This document shows positions 8,700 to 17,412 of a stretch of 40,539 nt of DNA, piece after piece. Position 1 is the stretch's first letter; each line of letters begins with the position of its first letter. A program made the position numbers and the translations under genes. The notes beneath the pieces were generated by a model that worked only from the letters and a program-made list of their open reading frames with translations, did no database searches and was not told the DNA's origin. The stretch spans positions 2,985,440 through 3,025,978 of the forward strand of contig CP070824.1 of NCBI GenBank assembly GCA_020344395.1. The letters are read 5' to 3'. The stretch is from Candidatus Zixiibacteriota bacterium (GTDB lineage Bacteria; Zixibacteria; MSB-5A5; GN15; FEB-12).

Positions 8700-10148
8700 C
8701 TACATCGAATACACAATCAAGTCTGATCTGGTCAATTGTGCAAGAGCCTCCGCATCTCCGGCGCCACGAAGTACCAGGGTGACCTGTCTAACTTGAGGTG
8801 ATTTTACCATATCCTGCGCATGCAGCGCCACCTTGTTACCGAACGTATTGAGGTCAACCGGCATAGGGTCCGTTTCTCCCAGACCTCTGGCCTCGTTTAA
8901 CCCTAGTCGTACCTGCATGTTGGACCAGACATCGGTTCCTACCAGATCTTTGGCCATAAGAACGACCAGGTCGGACATTGGACCCGGGTCGGCTATTTCT
9001 ATCAACAGGTAGTTCAGTTCGCCAACTCGTTCCATCCGACAACTGCTGTAATCGGCAAGTTTATAGGTAATGCCACGGTATGTCAGTGTCTCGGTCGCCA
9101 CCGCCTGCTCGCCCAACTGATCTTTCTTGACCTGGGCAAAGAACCCCAGGATCTCACGGAGAGTGCTGAAAAGCCCATCAATGGTGACCAGATGGATGCC
9201 CAACTCGCGATGGTTGTATTCCGACATAAGGAAATCGTCAATCGCAGCCATATACCTGCCAATCTCAGAACTGGATTCCTTCATGAAGTATTTTTCGTTG
9301 AGATAGTCCTTGAGATCGGGGTGCAGATTCAGAAGGGTCGAAAACACCCGGAACAGCCGTTTGAAAAAGATGATCAGGAACTGAGGATGGGTGGAGTTTT
9401 TGCCAGAAACCAGTTCGTCATAAGATGACGCCAGATGATGTACGAACTGTCCGATGGTCTGTTTGAAGGCTGTCTGCAGAGCCGTGCGTTGACTGGCCAA
9501 CACCGTGTCTGCGGCGACGGTCATGTAAGCCTGTGAGGAAAGCGATATTAGCTTCTCCAAACGATTTCTGTAGTCGCTTACCTTGCGATTGAGTCGTTCA
9601 TCAGAATACAGCGTCACACAGGGGGGGTAGTAATCAAGGTTGTAATCGATCTCCGCTCCGGAAACATCAAGCAGAGCGACCTGGATCACCTGCTCTTCCG
9701 GCAGGGCGGGCATTTTCCCGAGAGTCACCACATAGTTGCTCACAAGATAGGGCACACGGGGTGTCTCGTCAGTCGGGTCCGGTTCACCGACCTGGCCCTT
9801 AGAAGACGTGTCCACTCCTATGTAAACAGGCACAGTCCCGTCTGCGACTTCTGCGGCAGTCCTGACTCTGCCCTGGAAAGACTCAGTAATCTCTATGTTG
9901 TGGCCGCCTGGTGTAATAGCCTGGCACCGGTCGACCTCAACCGTCAGTTCCCGACCGCTGACCGAGAGATTCAGACTCAGGGCCGGCTTCCCCGACTGAG
10001 ACTTTCTGATCAAGCCGTAATTGTCCCCGGGAATGACAGCATACCATCGGATCAGCTCGTCGACATAACGGTCCTGGTCCCTGAGATGTTGCTGTGAGAC
10101 CAGCATGCCGTCTTGCCAGTTAACCGAATGGAGCTTAAAGTCAGCCAT
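8700..10148 (-). CDS. tssK: T6SS baseplate protein TssK
   Basis: Protein of 482 residues, about the usual TssK length (around 440-460). The N-terminus shows the family signature: VNWQDGMLVSQQHLRDQDRY, matching the W-x-x-G-M-L-x-x-x-x-H-x-x-x-q-D pattern of TssK, followed by a beta sandwich of about 150 residues and a long helical middle. The C-terminal part (about 330-480) is the alpha/beta receptor-binding-like domain that contacts the membrane complex in studied systems. TssK forms trimers that link the TssE/F/G wedge to TssL/TssM. It starts 89 bases after tssG, a gap that contains a promoter candidate, and is followed closely by the TssL-like gene. Confidence 0.85.
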   Translation of the reverse strand: MADFKLHSVNWQDGMLVSQQHLRDQDRYVDELIRWYAVIPGDNYGLIRKSQSGKPALSLNLSVSGRELTVEVDRCQAITPGGHNIEITESFQGRVRTAAEVADGTVPVYIGVDTSSKGQVGEPDPTDETPRVPYLVSNYVVTLGKMPALPEEQVIQVALLDVSGAEIDYNLDYYPPCVTLYSDERLNRKVSDYRNRLEKLISLSSQAYMTVAADTVLASQRTALQTAFKQTIGQFVHHLASSYDELVSGKNSTHPQFLIIFFKRLFRVFSTLLNLHPDLKDYLNEKYFMKESSSEIGRYMAAIDDFLMSEYNHRELGIHLVTIDGLFSTLREILGFFAQVKKDQLGEQAVATETLTYRGITYKLADYSSCRMERVGELNYLLIEIADPGPMSDLVVLMAKDLVGTDVWSNMQVRLGLNEARGLGETDPMPVDLNTFGNKVALHAQDMVKSPQVRQVTLVLRGAGDAEALAQLTRSDLIVYSM

Positions 10149-10179
10149 TATCTTGCCTCGTTACTCGAAGATTGTTCGG

Positions 10180-10208
10180 AATCTATGGGTCACGTGTAGT
10201 ATTGTCAA
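10180..10208 (-). promoter_or_regulatory. candidate sigma-70 promoter ahead of tssK
   Basis: On the minus strand, a consensus -35 TTGACA (10208-10203) is followed after exactly 17 bases by TAGATT (10185-10180). The start of transcription would fall near 10173, about 25 bases before the tssK ATG. It lies in the only sizeable gap in the tssE-tssM part of the operon, so it could allow separate expression of tssK, tssL and tssM. The -10 matches the consensus at four of six positions. Confidence 0.45.
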
Positions 10209-10237
10209 GCCTGACGATGCAGGGTCGTGTCTTTGCA

Positions 10238-11152
10238 TCACGCATGTGAGGAATAGCCAAGATAGCAACTTCCGGCGTCCCTCCCAATTCTTCTGGCCAT
10301 CGGCCTGGCCACTATTTTCAGGCGAAATTCAAGGTGACTCGGCATGCATATCTCCAGAACTCGCCTGATTCTCCGGGCGGTCCGCCCGTTTGGCAGCAAA
10401 TCCTCTAATTCGTTATCCGGCACGGCCCTGACGATCACCTCGTATCCCGAGTCACACTCCGTGAATGATTTCCCCAGAATGAGGCCTCCCCCGAGACGGT
10501 CCGATTCCGAACCCAGGCGGTAGAGGCACCCCTCCGGCAGGTCAAAAGTCATAGGCGTGTTTTCCCTGATCTCAAATTGATAGCCAAACAGGTATTGCAG
10601 CACCCGGCAGACCGATACCGAGTTTCCTGCCCACATGTTAAAGGTAGGGAAGACCGTCGCCCAGGCCAGCATCTCGTCAAGGTCGGCTGCATCACGTTTT
10701 GCGTCAAAGTTGAAGAGTCCCAGGAAGTCTGCAGTGTAATTCGAGTCTGCACAGCCAAAGCTGGTCTTAAGGTCCTCGAATTCCATCGCAGCGTCATAGC
10801 GGACAAGCGGCGCATCAAAGGGGGCCATGAGGGACCGCGCCTTTTCTTCCCAGCTTCCGGTTGAAGAGGTTACTCCATGCAGGCCATAGAAGAACTGGTA
10901 TGGCATGAAGTCCACGGAACTGGCTTTTCCGACCCGGAGCGTGATCCTGGTATCGGAGTTGAGCGGCGTGCCGGGTTCAGGTTCCTGGCCGAGAATCTCA
11001 CCCTTGTAATTCTCATGTGTGCCGAGCGCCAGAAGGTCAACCCTGTCGAGGCTAACTCCCATTCGGCCCAGAATGTTCAGGGCAACAGTATATCGGAAGG
11101 GGAATTTCCGGTCACAGAACTGGGGCATGACCGCATTTTCTACCTGGTTCAT
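10238..11152 (-). CDS. tssG: T6SS baseplate protein TssG with N-terminal PASTA-like domain
   Basis: Protein of 304 residues. Residues about 16-75 look like a PASTA domain (NILGRMGVSLDRVDLLALGT, then GEILGQEPEPGTPLNSDTRI and a closing ITLRVG strand), which is not part of ordinary TssG. The rest resembles the TssG/VasB core: residues about 200-285 keep the YRLGSESDRLGGGLILG turn, the EVIVRAVP strand, the LEDLLPNG box and the helix leading to EFRLKIVA. TssG wedges TssF dimers to TssK in the baseplate. It overlaps tssF by four bases (ATGA), so translation is coupled. The usual N-terminal helical motif of TssG is missing or replaced by the PASTA-like part. PASTA modules normally bind peptidoglycan or protein partners; what one does in a cytoplasmic baseplate is unclear. 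Confidence 0.75.
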   Translation of the reverse strand: MNQVENAVMPQFCDRKFPFRYTVALNILGRMGVSLDRVDLLALGTHENYKGEILGQEPEPGTPLNSDTRITLRVGKASSVDFMPYQFFYGLHGVTSSTGSWEEKARSLMAPFDAPLVRYDAAMEFEDLKTSFGCADSNYTADFLGLFNFDAKRDAADLDEMLAWATVFPTFNMWAGNSVSVCRVLQYLFGYQFEIRENTPMTFDLPEGCLYRLGSESDRLGGGLILGKSFTECDSGYEVIVRAVPDNELEDLLPNGRTARRIRRVLEICMPSHLEFRLKIVARPMARRIGRDAGSCYLGYSSHA

Positions 11153-12801
11153 TTCCTGATGACCTCGATCCGGTAGTTGGTATTTACCGGCGAGCGGGAT
11201 TTGAGGAACCGCTTCAGTCGTGTCTGGAGGAGGGATACTTCATCGTCAGAGTAGAAGTCCTCTGAAGAAACCTGAACCCGAACCAGGATGCAGCGGCGGA
11301 CGCCCCGGGCGGCACGCTCGACGCTATTCTCGCACTTGACCGTCCCCAGGCGAGGGTCAAACGTCTTCGTCCAAGCTGCGATTTCCGCAAAATTAACGAC
11401 ACGATCACGATTGCGAAGCCTCAGGGATGCCTCGGCAATAAGTTGCTTTTCGGTTCTGGCCGGAATGGCCCCACGGGTAGGCGTTAAGTTCTCAGCGCCG
11501 GTAACACCCGGATGTTTTTCGTAAAGTTCAACGATTTTCCCGGCCGCGATACCATTTGCGGCGGTTCCGGAGGTGACGGTATAGTTGACGGTGATATTGT
11601 CCGGCGGCGGTTCAAGCCGGGAAGTATAATCAAACCACAGAGTCAGGTGATTATTCTTCTCATCCAGAGTGTATGACTGCTGCGAACGATCCGCAGAAAG
11701 CTTGTGACGAGGAATGTATTCGTCGCGGTTCGAATCCACGACCCGCGTAATTTCGAGGACAGTGTCGGCTGGTTCCGGGATCTCCACCTCGACCAGTCTG
11801 TTTCCTCCCGTGTACTTGTAGGTGGACAACTCGTTCTTGTTCGTCGCGACGAAGCAATTGAAATACACACCAAATTCACGCAGCAGCTGAGCCTTGTCGC
11901 CGCCGGAAGGCAGGTCGATTCGTATCCAGTAGAAGCGGTCGTTTTCGATGGAACGCTCTTCGATAGCACCGGTGAGCAATTCGTCCGCCGGACCCAACTC
12001 CCATGTCGAGGTAAACTTCTCCGGAAGGACAACAAAGCTGTTTTCCAACTGAGAGAACAAGTCGTGACTGCTGCGAAGGCCTCCCCAGTCCAATGATTGT
12101 CCGCCATCCGCCAGAACGGTTTCAATATCGGTTGTCAGTCCCGGGCAGAACCCGGAATCCTCGAAAAACTCACCGAAATTGGAACCGGGGTACCAGTAAC
12201 CCCAGCGGATCTGGCGCATCACAGTATCCGGTCCATTGATGAAGAGAGTGGTGTCTTTGAGATTCGAAGGCATGCCTGCATATTCGACGCCGAGGTATAT
12301 CTGACCGGCACCCCTTCCGGGGGTTTGCTCTTCACGGCGGGATGGGTCGGTCCCGTCGGTAGGGGGTGAAATATCCAGGATCATATCGCCGAATCTCAGG
12401 AACATCAGGCGGACTTCCGCCGAGACAAGTTTTTCCGTCCTCTGAGATGAGAAAAAAAACGTTTTTCCGCCTTCGCGCTCTTCCTTGTAGAAAAAACGTG
12501 TATGCGGGTCAATCTCTACGGCAGGATCGTTTGACAGACAACGCATTATGGTATAAGCTGGCACCGGCCATTTGTGGCTCTCAGGCGAAAGAGATTTAAT
12601 AAGTGAGTTGGCCGCAACTTCCCAGGTTCGGTCGATGCGCTGGTCGATAGACTCGAGTTGGTGGGCGTATAACTCCAGCAGAATCTTCAGCATCGGGTCG
12701 AGTCGTTCCACCGATTCCGGAATAGCCGGGTTCCATCGCCGAAGTTCACGGTGCATGGTGGCGAAGATCTGTTCTTTTGTCCTAGATTCCTGGATGCTCA
12801 T
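11149..12801 (-). CDS. tssF: T6SS baseplate protein TssF
   Basis: Protein of 550 residues from ATG 12801; the frame stays open 45 codons further upstream but that would run into tssE, so the internal ATG (MSIQES), 19 bases after the tssE stop, is chosen. The N-terminus has the TssF/VasA pattern: PAIPESVERLDPMLKILLELYAHQLESIDQRIDRTW and then a SLSPESHKWPVPAYTIM segment like the 'P-x-P-S' box of the family. The remaining beta-rich domains are divergent. TssF forms the main body of the baseplate wedge with TssG, TssE and TssK around the VgrG spike. Usual length is about 580-620 residues, so this is slightly short. Confidence 0.8.
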   Translation of the reverse strand: MSIQESRTKEQIFATMHRELRRWNPAIPESVERLDPMLKILLELYAHQLESIDQRIDRTWEVAANSLIKSLSPESHKWPVPAYTIMRCLSNDPAVEIDPHTRFFYKEEREGGKTFFFSSQRTEKLVSAEVRLMFLRFGDMILDISPPTDGTDPSRREEQTPGRGAGQIYLGVEYAGMPSNLKDTTLFINGPDTVMRQIRWGYWYPGSNFGEFFEDSGFCPGLTTDIETVLADGGQSLDWGGLRSSHDLFSQLENSFVVLPEKFTSTWELGPADELLTGAIEERSIENDRFYWIRIDLPSGGDKAQLLREFGVYFNCFVATNKNELSTYKYTGGNRLVEVEIPEPADTVLEITRVVDSNRDEYIPRHKLSADRSQQSYTLDEKNNHLTLWFDYTSRLEPPPDNITVNYTVTSGTAANGIAAGKIVELYEKHPGVTGAENLTPTRGAIPARTEKQLIAEASLRLRNRDRVVNFAEIAAWTKTFDPRLGTVKCENSVERAARGVRRCILVRVQVSSEDFYSDDEVSLLQTRLKRFLKSRSPVNTNYRIEVIRK

Positions 12802-12820
12802 GCCATATACCGTCCGATGA

Positions 12821-13195
12821 CTATCCCAAACCGTAGCTGGCCTCAAACGCCTTTTCCTTTGAGCCGTCAAGATAGTTGCCGCGTACTTTGACAACGATTC
12901 CCAGGGTGTGGGCGGCGGTGTCGTCCGCGCCGACAAAGGAGACTGACACGTTCATCAGTCGTCTTTCGTACTTGTCGATAGCGTTTCTCAGGCTGGCGCG
13001 AACATCGGCCTTGTTGGTCGCGTGGAAATCCGAGAACTCCTTGTCCCAGATATCGCACCCGTAGTTCCGGTTAAACGGCATGGTATTCAGCCGTGTGCTC
13101 AGCAAGAGACCGACTGACTGAGTGATTGATTCGCGAAGATCTGCTCGGTCGAGGTATCCTTTCCTCAAAACAAAAGGTAGGGCCAGGTATTCCAT
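12821..13195 (-). CDS. tssE: T6SS baseplate protein TssE (gp25-like)
   Basis: Protein of 124 residues related to phage T4 gp25 and the GPW_gp25 family. The visible signature is ESITQSVGLLLSTRLNTMPFNRNYGCDIWD, where helix, conserved L-x-T-x-x-N/G and the P-x-F-G/N-x-x-x-G-C-x-x-W stretch match, and a C-terminal beta strand VSFVGADD...LGIVVKVRGNYL. TssE sits at the sheath-baseplate junction and starts TssB/TssC polymerisation. It lies seven bases behind vgrG and 19 bases before tssF. Length is typical of the family. Confidence 0.8.
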   Translation of the reverse strand: MEYLALPFVLRKGYLDRADLRESITQSVGLLLSTRLNTMPFNRNYGCDIWDKEFSDFHATNKADVRASLRNAIDKYERRLMNVSVSFVGADDTAAHTLGIVVKVRGNYLDGSKEKAFEASYGLG

Positions 13196-13202
13196 CTCAG
13201 GG

Positions 13203-14933
13203 TCAGTTCAGATTAATCGTCGCACCTTTTACATTGCACTGTGCCGAAGCCTCGATATTCACATTTACGCCCGACTCGGCAGTGAGATCCCCGCTGGCCT
13301 CGACATTCATGGCGGCACCGGATATAATGTCCATCTGCTCGGTGCTCTCGATGGTGACGTTCTTTCCCTTGAGGCTGATATCACCTTCACTCTCAATGGT
13401 GATCGAGGGGCCCGACATATTGAGTACGATCTGATTCTCACCATCCTTGGTGGTGATCTTGATCTCTTCCTCACCGCCTGTATCGGTAAAACGGATCTCA
13501 TTGCCGCCCTTGGTCAGGAGGACTTTGACCTCATTCTCACCATCAGGCGTATGAGGACCCATATCGACACCGTTGTAAACTGATCCCAGAGCAATCGGGA
13601 GATCGGGGCTGCCATTTTCCCATCCGATGAGGACTTCATCGTCTATCTCCGGGAGGCACACCAGGCCGTGGTCGCCGCCCGCATGCTGCGAAAGGTAGCG
13701 GACCCAGAGGGTTTCGATATTGAGAGCCGGTATCTCTACCTTGATCCTGCCCAGGCCGTCCGGATCGTCCAAGTCGGTCACCACAGCACTCTGCAGCTTG
13801 GTAAGCACGGCGCGAGCAGACGACCTGACCGGGAACGAGACATCGAGCGGTGAGCTGACAAACCGATTATGGTACTTGCCGCTCTCACTAAAGACATGGT
13901 TGACTTCCCTGACCCAGTAAGGGCCATCCAGATTAAGCATGTTGTTGATCTGTACACAGTGACCAACCTTGATGGCAGGAACAATGGATTCACCGACACA
14001 GTCGACCATCCGGCCGACCTGGCTTTCAACCAGTCGACTCAGTTTGCTGTCAAGGCTGGATTGGTCGGCGGCCTCCAGCGTGTGAATATAGCCGGCCTTA
14101 CCGTACACTGTATCTGACGCATCGATGGAGACCCTTGGTAACTCAGAGGGGGATGATCGCAGCGAGCTGGAATCAGCCTCGCCGGACACGGTTGCCTTGT
14201 CCTCATACCCCCATGATTTTGAGCCGAACTGTGACGGCGCCGTACCCAGGCCCATTGAGAAGGAGCCAAGCGAAACGCGCCACACCAACTCTTCGGAGGA
14301 AGATCCGCTGGAACTCTGCAAGCGGAACTCCTTCCCATCATAATAGGCAAACTTGCCGGTATCCTCGGCGAGACGACTGATGTATTCATAATCAGTCTCG
14401 TTATACTGAACAGAATATTTGATGGTGTCGCTGGTAGATTCAATGTCTCCGCGTGTGATCGGGTAATTGGAGATGATCGAGCCGATAATGTCACTGGCCG
14501 TCTGTTCCTCGGTATACGTAATCTGGGGTGCTCCGTCGAGGGCTATGGTTGGGCTCTTAGCTATGATCAGCACGGTGTTGAGGCCATCAATACTGTTTTC
14601 CAGCTTCAGTTCGGTGACCACACCGACGAATTCGAGTTCACGGGCCTGATCGATAATGCCACCCGAGGGTGTGATGGTCAGAGATATCGACTGGCCGAGG
14701 AACCCCGTATAATTGGACGGATCGTCGAAGTCAACTTCGGCCGCCGCCTCTCCTGACTGTTTTAGCCGTACCTGCAGCTCATGATGCTTGTTGATGTACT
14801 GATCGAGCCTTACAGAAGATATCCTGTGCTTGATCTCCTGGTTGTCAATCTTGACCAGGCAGGTCGCAGGAGTTTCGATCATGGGCACATTACTGTCTTT
14901 GACAGTTGCTGCGGGAGTTTCGATCTCGGTCAT
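13203..14933 (-). CDS. vgrG: T6SS spike protein VgrG (TssI)
   Basis: Protein of about 576 residues. The first two thirds match the gp27-like hub (early strands ISSVRLDQYINKHHELQVRLKQ, then DYEYISRLAEDTGKFAYYDG, a hallmark of the Vgr family) and the OB-fold/gp5 part (VTDLDDPDGLGRIKVEIPAL, then TLWVRYLSQHAGGDHGLVCLPEIDDEVLIGWENG). The C-terminus is a triple beta-helix needle with repeated EIKITTKDGENQIVL and VNIEASAQCNVKGATINL-type strands. No toxin domain is attached, so cargo must load through PAAR or adaptors. A second in-frame ATG lies at 14954, but 14933 has AGAGG at good distance. Confidence 0.9.
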   Translation of the reverse strand: MTEIETPAATVKDSNVPMIETPATCLVKIDNQEIKHRISSVRLDQYINKHHELQVRLKQSGEAAAEVDFDDPSNYTGFLGQSISLTITPSGGIIDQARELEFVGVVTELKLENSIDGLNTVLIIAKSPTIALDGAPQITYTEEQTASDIIGSIISNYPITRGDIESTSDTIKYSVQYNETDYEYISRLAEDTGKFAYYDGKEFRLQSSSGSSSEELVWRVSLGSFSMGLGTAPSQFGSKSWGYEDKATVSGEADSSSLRSSPSELPRVSIDASDTVYGKAGYIHTLEAADQSSLDSKLSRLVESQVGRMVDCVGESIVPAIKVGHCVQINNMLNLDGPYWVREVNHVFSESGKYHNRFVSSPLDVSFPVRSSARAVLTKLQSAVVTDLDDPDGLGRIKVEIPALNIETLWVRYLSQHAGGDHGLVCLPEIDDEVLIGWENGSPDLPIALGSVYNGVDMGPHTPDGENEVKVLLTKGGNEIRFTDTGGEEEIKITTKDGENQIVLNMSGPSITIESEGDISLKGKNVTIESTEQMDIISGAAMNVEASGDLTAESGVNVNIEASAQCNVKGATINLN

Positions 14934-14960
14934 ACTACTACTGCCTCTAACCATTTAGGC

Positions 14961-14996
14961 TGATGCCGGACAGGCACGCGGCACTGTCCGACATCA
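14961..14996 (-). other. strong intergenic hairpin between hcp and vgrG
   Basis: A 13-bp stem with a single G-U wobble and a 10-base loop lies between hcp and vgrG: TGATGCCGGACAG (14961-14973) faces CTGTCCGACATCA (14984-14996). No T-tract follows on the transcribed strand, so it is not a classical terminator. A hairpin here could protect the hcp message after cleavage or dampen read-through to vgrG, which fits the need for many Hcp rings but one VgrG trimer. The pairing is directly visible; the function is inference. Confidence 0.6.
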
Positions 14997-15010
14997 TATT
15001 CTATTTGAGA

Positions 15011-15415
15011 CTATTCTTCCCAGCGGTTGTCGATAGTCGCTGCGCCGATAGTCAATTTGTGGCACGAAATCTCAAAGTACTCGAAAACTTGGTCGTCCGG
15101 ACGGTTCTTGATATGAGGTACCCTCTCCTCATATCTGGTAATGAATCCTTCTTCCCAGCTCAGCACTTTCATTTCAGAATCGTCCGGCTTCTTTACAGAT
15201 ACTGAGCCGGCCTTCCAATTGGTATCAGCCGAGTCCATAGCCCATGCCGCGATGGCATCGTTCTCATCGGATTCACGGGTAACCTTGATGGTACCGGCAT
15301 GAGCCCGGTCCGACGGACGGCCTGTTTCATCCTTGGCGGTGTAGATCTCGTACGATATCTCATAGACATTCTTGTACTTCACACCGTCGATTTCAAGAAC
15401 TGGTCTGCGAGCCAT
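15011..15415 (-). CDS. hcp: T6SS tube protein Hcp (TssD)
   Basis: Protein of 134 residues that stacks as hexameric rings to form the inner tube. It fits the tube-protein fold of the phage tail/Hcp superfamily: N-terminal strand ARRPVLEIDGVKYKNVYEISYEIY, acidic ENDAIAAWAMDSAD helix, then KAGSVSVKKP strand and C-terminal VFEYFEISCHKLTIG strand. The style is closer to the Bacteroidetes-type TssD than to proteobacterial Hcp, which is about 160-170 residues. A near-perfect GGAGGAATT Shine-Dalgarno stretch precedes ATG 15415. It lies between the sheath gene tssC and vgrG. Confidence 0.8.
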   Translation of the reverse strand: MARRPVLEIDGVKYKNVYEISYEIYTAKDETGRPSDRAHAGTIKVTRESDENDAIAAWAMDSADTNWKAGSVSVKKPDDSEMKVLSWEEGFITRYEERVPHIKNRPDDQVFEYFEISCHKLTIGAATIDNRWEE

Positions 15416-15499
15416 AACTGAATTCCTCCATTTGTGGCAGTTTTCTTCTGTTGGTCTCTATGTCTGGTCTAAATGTGTTATCTTATATGGCCAGACCGT

Positions 15500-16930
15500 T
15501 TATTTGTCCTTTACCTTGGTCTGGTCGTCTTCACCCCAGGCTACAAACTCAATATTGAATGTCCGGGCCGGGTACTTCGGGTTCAGGCTGACCTTGACAT
15601 CGATTTCCTGACGCTTGCGCATTTCCTCGTCGGCGAAGATATCGACCTTGTAATCCTGCAGGATGTTGTCACCGCCGGAGATAGCCCGCATGAACTTGTC
15701 GATATCCTTGCGCATGGTATCGACAAACCGCTGGTCTATGACCGAGAAGGTCTGCTTGTTGAGATAGTTTCGAAGCGTTTTGTAAACGTAGTCATAGGTA
15801 CGTCTGATTGAGTAGACGTTGAATGTCTCCTTGTTGTAGAGAGTGGCCGCACCCATGGCCACCGCCGTACCCTCGAAGCTGACCATCGGATTGACACCCT
15901 TCTCATTGATCTTGGAGGCGTCCGGCTGGTTAGCCTTGAACCGCAGGTATTTGGCATCCATGATCTTGCCATGTTTGAAGCCGGCCATGGGCTGCTGCAT
16001 GCCGACAGTCGTGTCTCCCTGGTACATTTTCCCGGCGACAGCGGCCGATGGCGGCACCCACATGTCGTCATCTTCATACTGGTTGGCCTGACGAGCCTGG
16101 ATGTAGTTGGCAAATACCGTGGCGTATTGTTTGTAATTGTCGATCCCCGCGAGATTCGCATAGTTGGGATCATCGAGCATATCCATTACTTCTTCGAAGC
16201 TGCCGAAGTTTGGAAGGTCGGTGAGGACTTGGACCTTGTTCGGCAGACCCAACTGACGGGCGATAGTGTCGATGTTCTCGACGCTTCCTACATATCCGGG
16301 GATACAGGCCATGGCGAAGCATTCCTTGACGCTCCACTCGCGGTAGAGATCGGCAAGAGATTTCGTGAGCTGTTCGAATTTCTCCCGGTCGTTGGGATCC
16401 ATCAGCTCCTCGGCGCCGACGTTGGCAAAGAAGGCATTGACCTTCTCATCCGGTTCCTGGGCCGCATTGGCAAAGAACATGTCAATGGCTCGATAGGTGG
16501 TTTCAAGGTCGCGACTGGCCTTGTGAACCTTCTTCATATTCTTGTCGAGATTAGCCTCGTACTTGGCTGCAAGCTCGTTTAGCCCCTTGCGTATTTCATC
16601 GAGGCTGCCGTCTTTGGACAGATTCTGTACCCACAGCTTAAGCCGCTGGGCCAACAGCTTGCGCTGCTTGGCGAACTCCTTCTTTGTCAGGAATTCTTTG
16701 CGCTGGAAATCCTTTTTCGGGTCCAGCCACTCAACGCCGCGAACAAGGTCGCCGTCAGCCGTCTTGAAAGAAGGCAGCAGCGATGCGAGCTTGCTGAAAT
16801 CGCCGAACGAATCACCCAGAATAGAACTGAACTCTTCGTCCGATATTTTTTCTACCGGCGCCGCTTCCGCTGGAGCCGGAGCCGCCTCGGCCGGCTGCGG
16901 CTGAGCTTCTTGTCTTTCTTCATCTTGCAT
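15500..16930 (-). CDS. tssC: T6SS contractile sheath large subunit TssC
   Basis: Protein of 476 residues, the usual TssC/VipB length (about 490). The proline- and alanine-rich N-terminus and following helical part lead into the family's core: YREWSVKECFAMACIPGY, then the handshake-region DLPNFGSFEEVMDMLDDPNYANLAGIDN, and the C-terminal VYSIRRTYDYVYKTLRNYLNKQTFSVIDQRF typical of the sheath subunit. The C-terminal strand KYPARTFNIEFVAWGED is the part that interlocks neighbouring rings. With TssB it forms the sheath that contracts to fire the tube. It starts after a GAGG motif, 17 bases behind tssB. Confidence 0.85.
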   Translation of the reverse strand: MQDEERQEAQPQPAEAAPAPAEAAPVEKISDEEFSSILGDSFGDFSKLASLLPSFKTADGDLVRGVEWLDPKKDFQRKEFLTKKEFAKQRKLLAQRLKLWVQNLSKDGSLDEIRKGLNELAAKYEANLDKNMKKVHKASRDLETTYRAIDMFFANAAQEPDEKVNAFFANVGAEELMDPNDREKFEQLTKSLADLYREWSVKECFAMACIPGYVGSVENIDTIARQLGLPNKVQVLTDLPNFGSFEEVMDMLDDPNYANLAGIDNYKQYATVFANYIQARQANQYEDDDMWVPPSAAVAGKMYQGDTTVGMQQPMAGFKHGKIMDAKYLRFKANQPDASKINEKGVNPMVSFEGTAVAMGAATLYNKETFNVYSIRRTYDYVYKTLRNYLNKQTFSVIDQRFVDTMRKDIDKFMRAISGGDNILQDYKVDIFADEEMRKRQEIDVKVSLNPKYPARTFNIEFVAWGEDDQTKVKDK

Positions 16931-16947
16931 ATATACTACCTCACTTC

Positions 16948-17388
16948 TTATTCACTCAACAGATCGATATAATACTGGGCTACTTTCAGCAGCGCTTCCT
17001 TCTTCTCGCTGTCAGCCAGTATTTTCTTGAGGGCGTTGTTCTTTTTAAGCTGTTTGTCCAGATCACCCATCATCTCTTTGCTGTAATACGTATCGCTGAG
17101 ATGATCATTGTTTTCGATCAGTTCCTTCGGAGTGAAATCTTTCATCGACTTGATCTCGAAGTTGGCATTCACCGGTTCTCCCTCGGTCGTTTCAAGTTCC
17201 GTTGAAAAAGAGGGGCGAAACTTCTCGAACACTTCCTTGGAATTGACGCACTTGACCGGAGCGACCTCGGCGTCTTCGTCATTGTTCAGCTTGGCGGCGT
17301 ACAGCAGCTTGTTTGACGGAAGCAACTCGACCGGTATCGAGTCATCCTTCTGGACTCGCTCCGTAGCACCGAGAATAAACTTGGCCAT
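16948..17388 (-). CDS. tssB: T6SS contractile sheath small subunit TssB
   Basis: Protein of 146 residues, near the usual TssB/VipA length (about 160-170). The C-terminal two thirds carry the TssB signature NANFEIKSMKDFTPKELIE followed by the long helix KEMMGDLDKQLKKNNALKKILADSEKK, the region contacted by ClpV in studied systems. The N-terminus (MAKFILGATERVQKDDSIPVEL) forms the strands that pair with TssC. AGGGAGA precedes the start at good distance. It lies just upstream of tssC, the standard pair. Confidence 0.85.
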   Translation of the reverse strand: MAKFILGATERVQKDDSIPVELLPSNKLLYAAKLNNDEDAEVAPVKCVNSKEVFEKFRPSFSTELETTEGEPVNANFEIKSMKDFTPKELIENNDHLSDTYYSKEMMGDLDKQLKKNNALKKILADSEKKEALLKVAQYYIDLLSE

Positions 17389-17412
17389 GTAGGTTCTCCC
17401 TTTATTGCTCGA

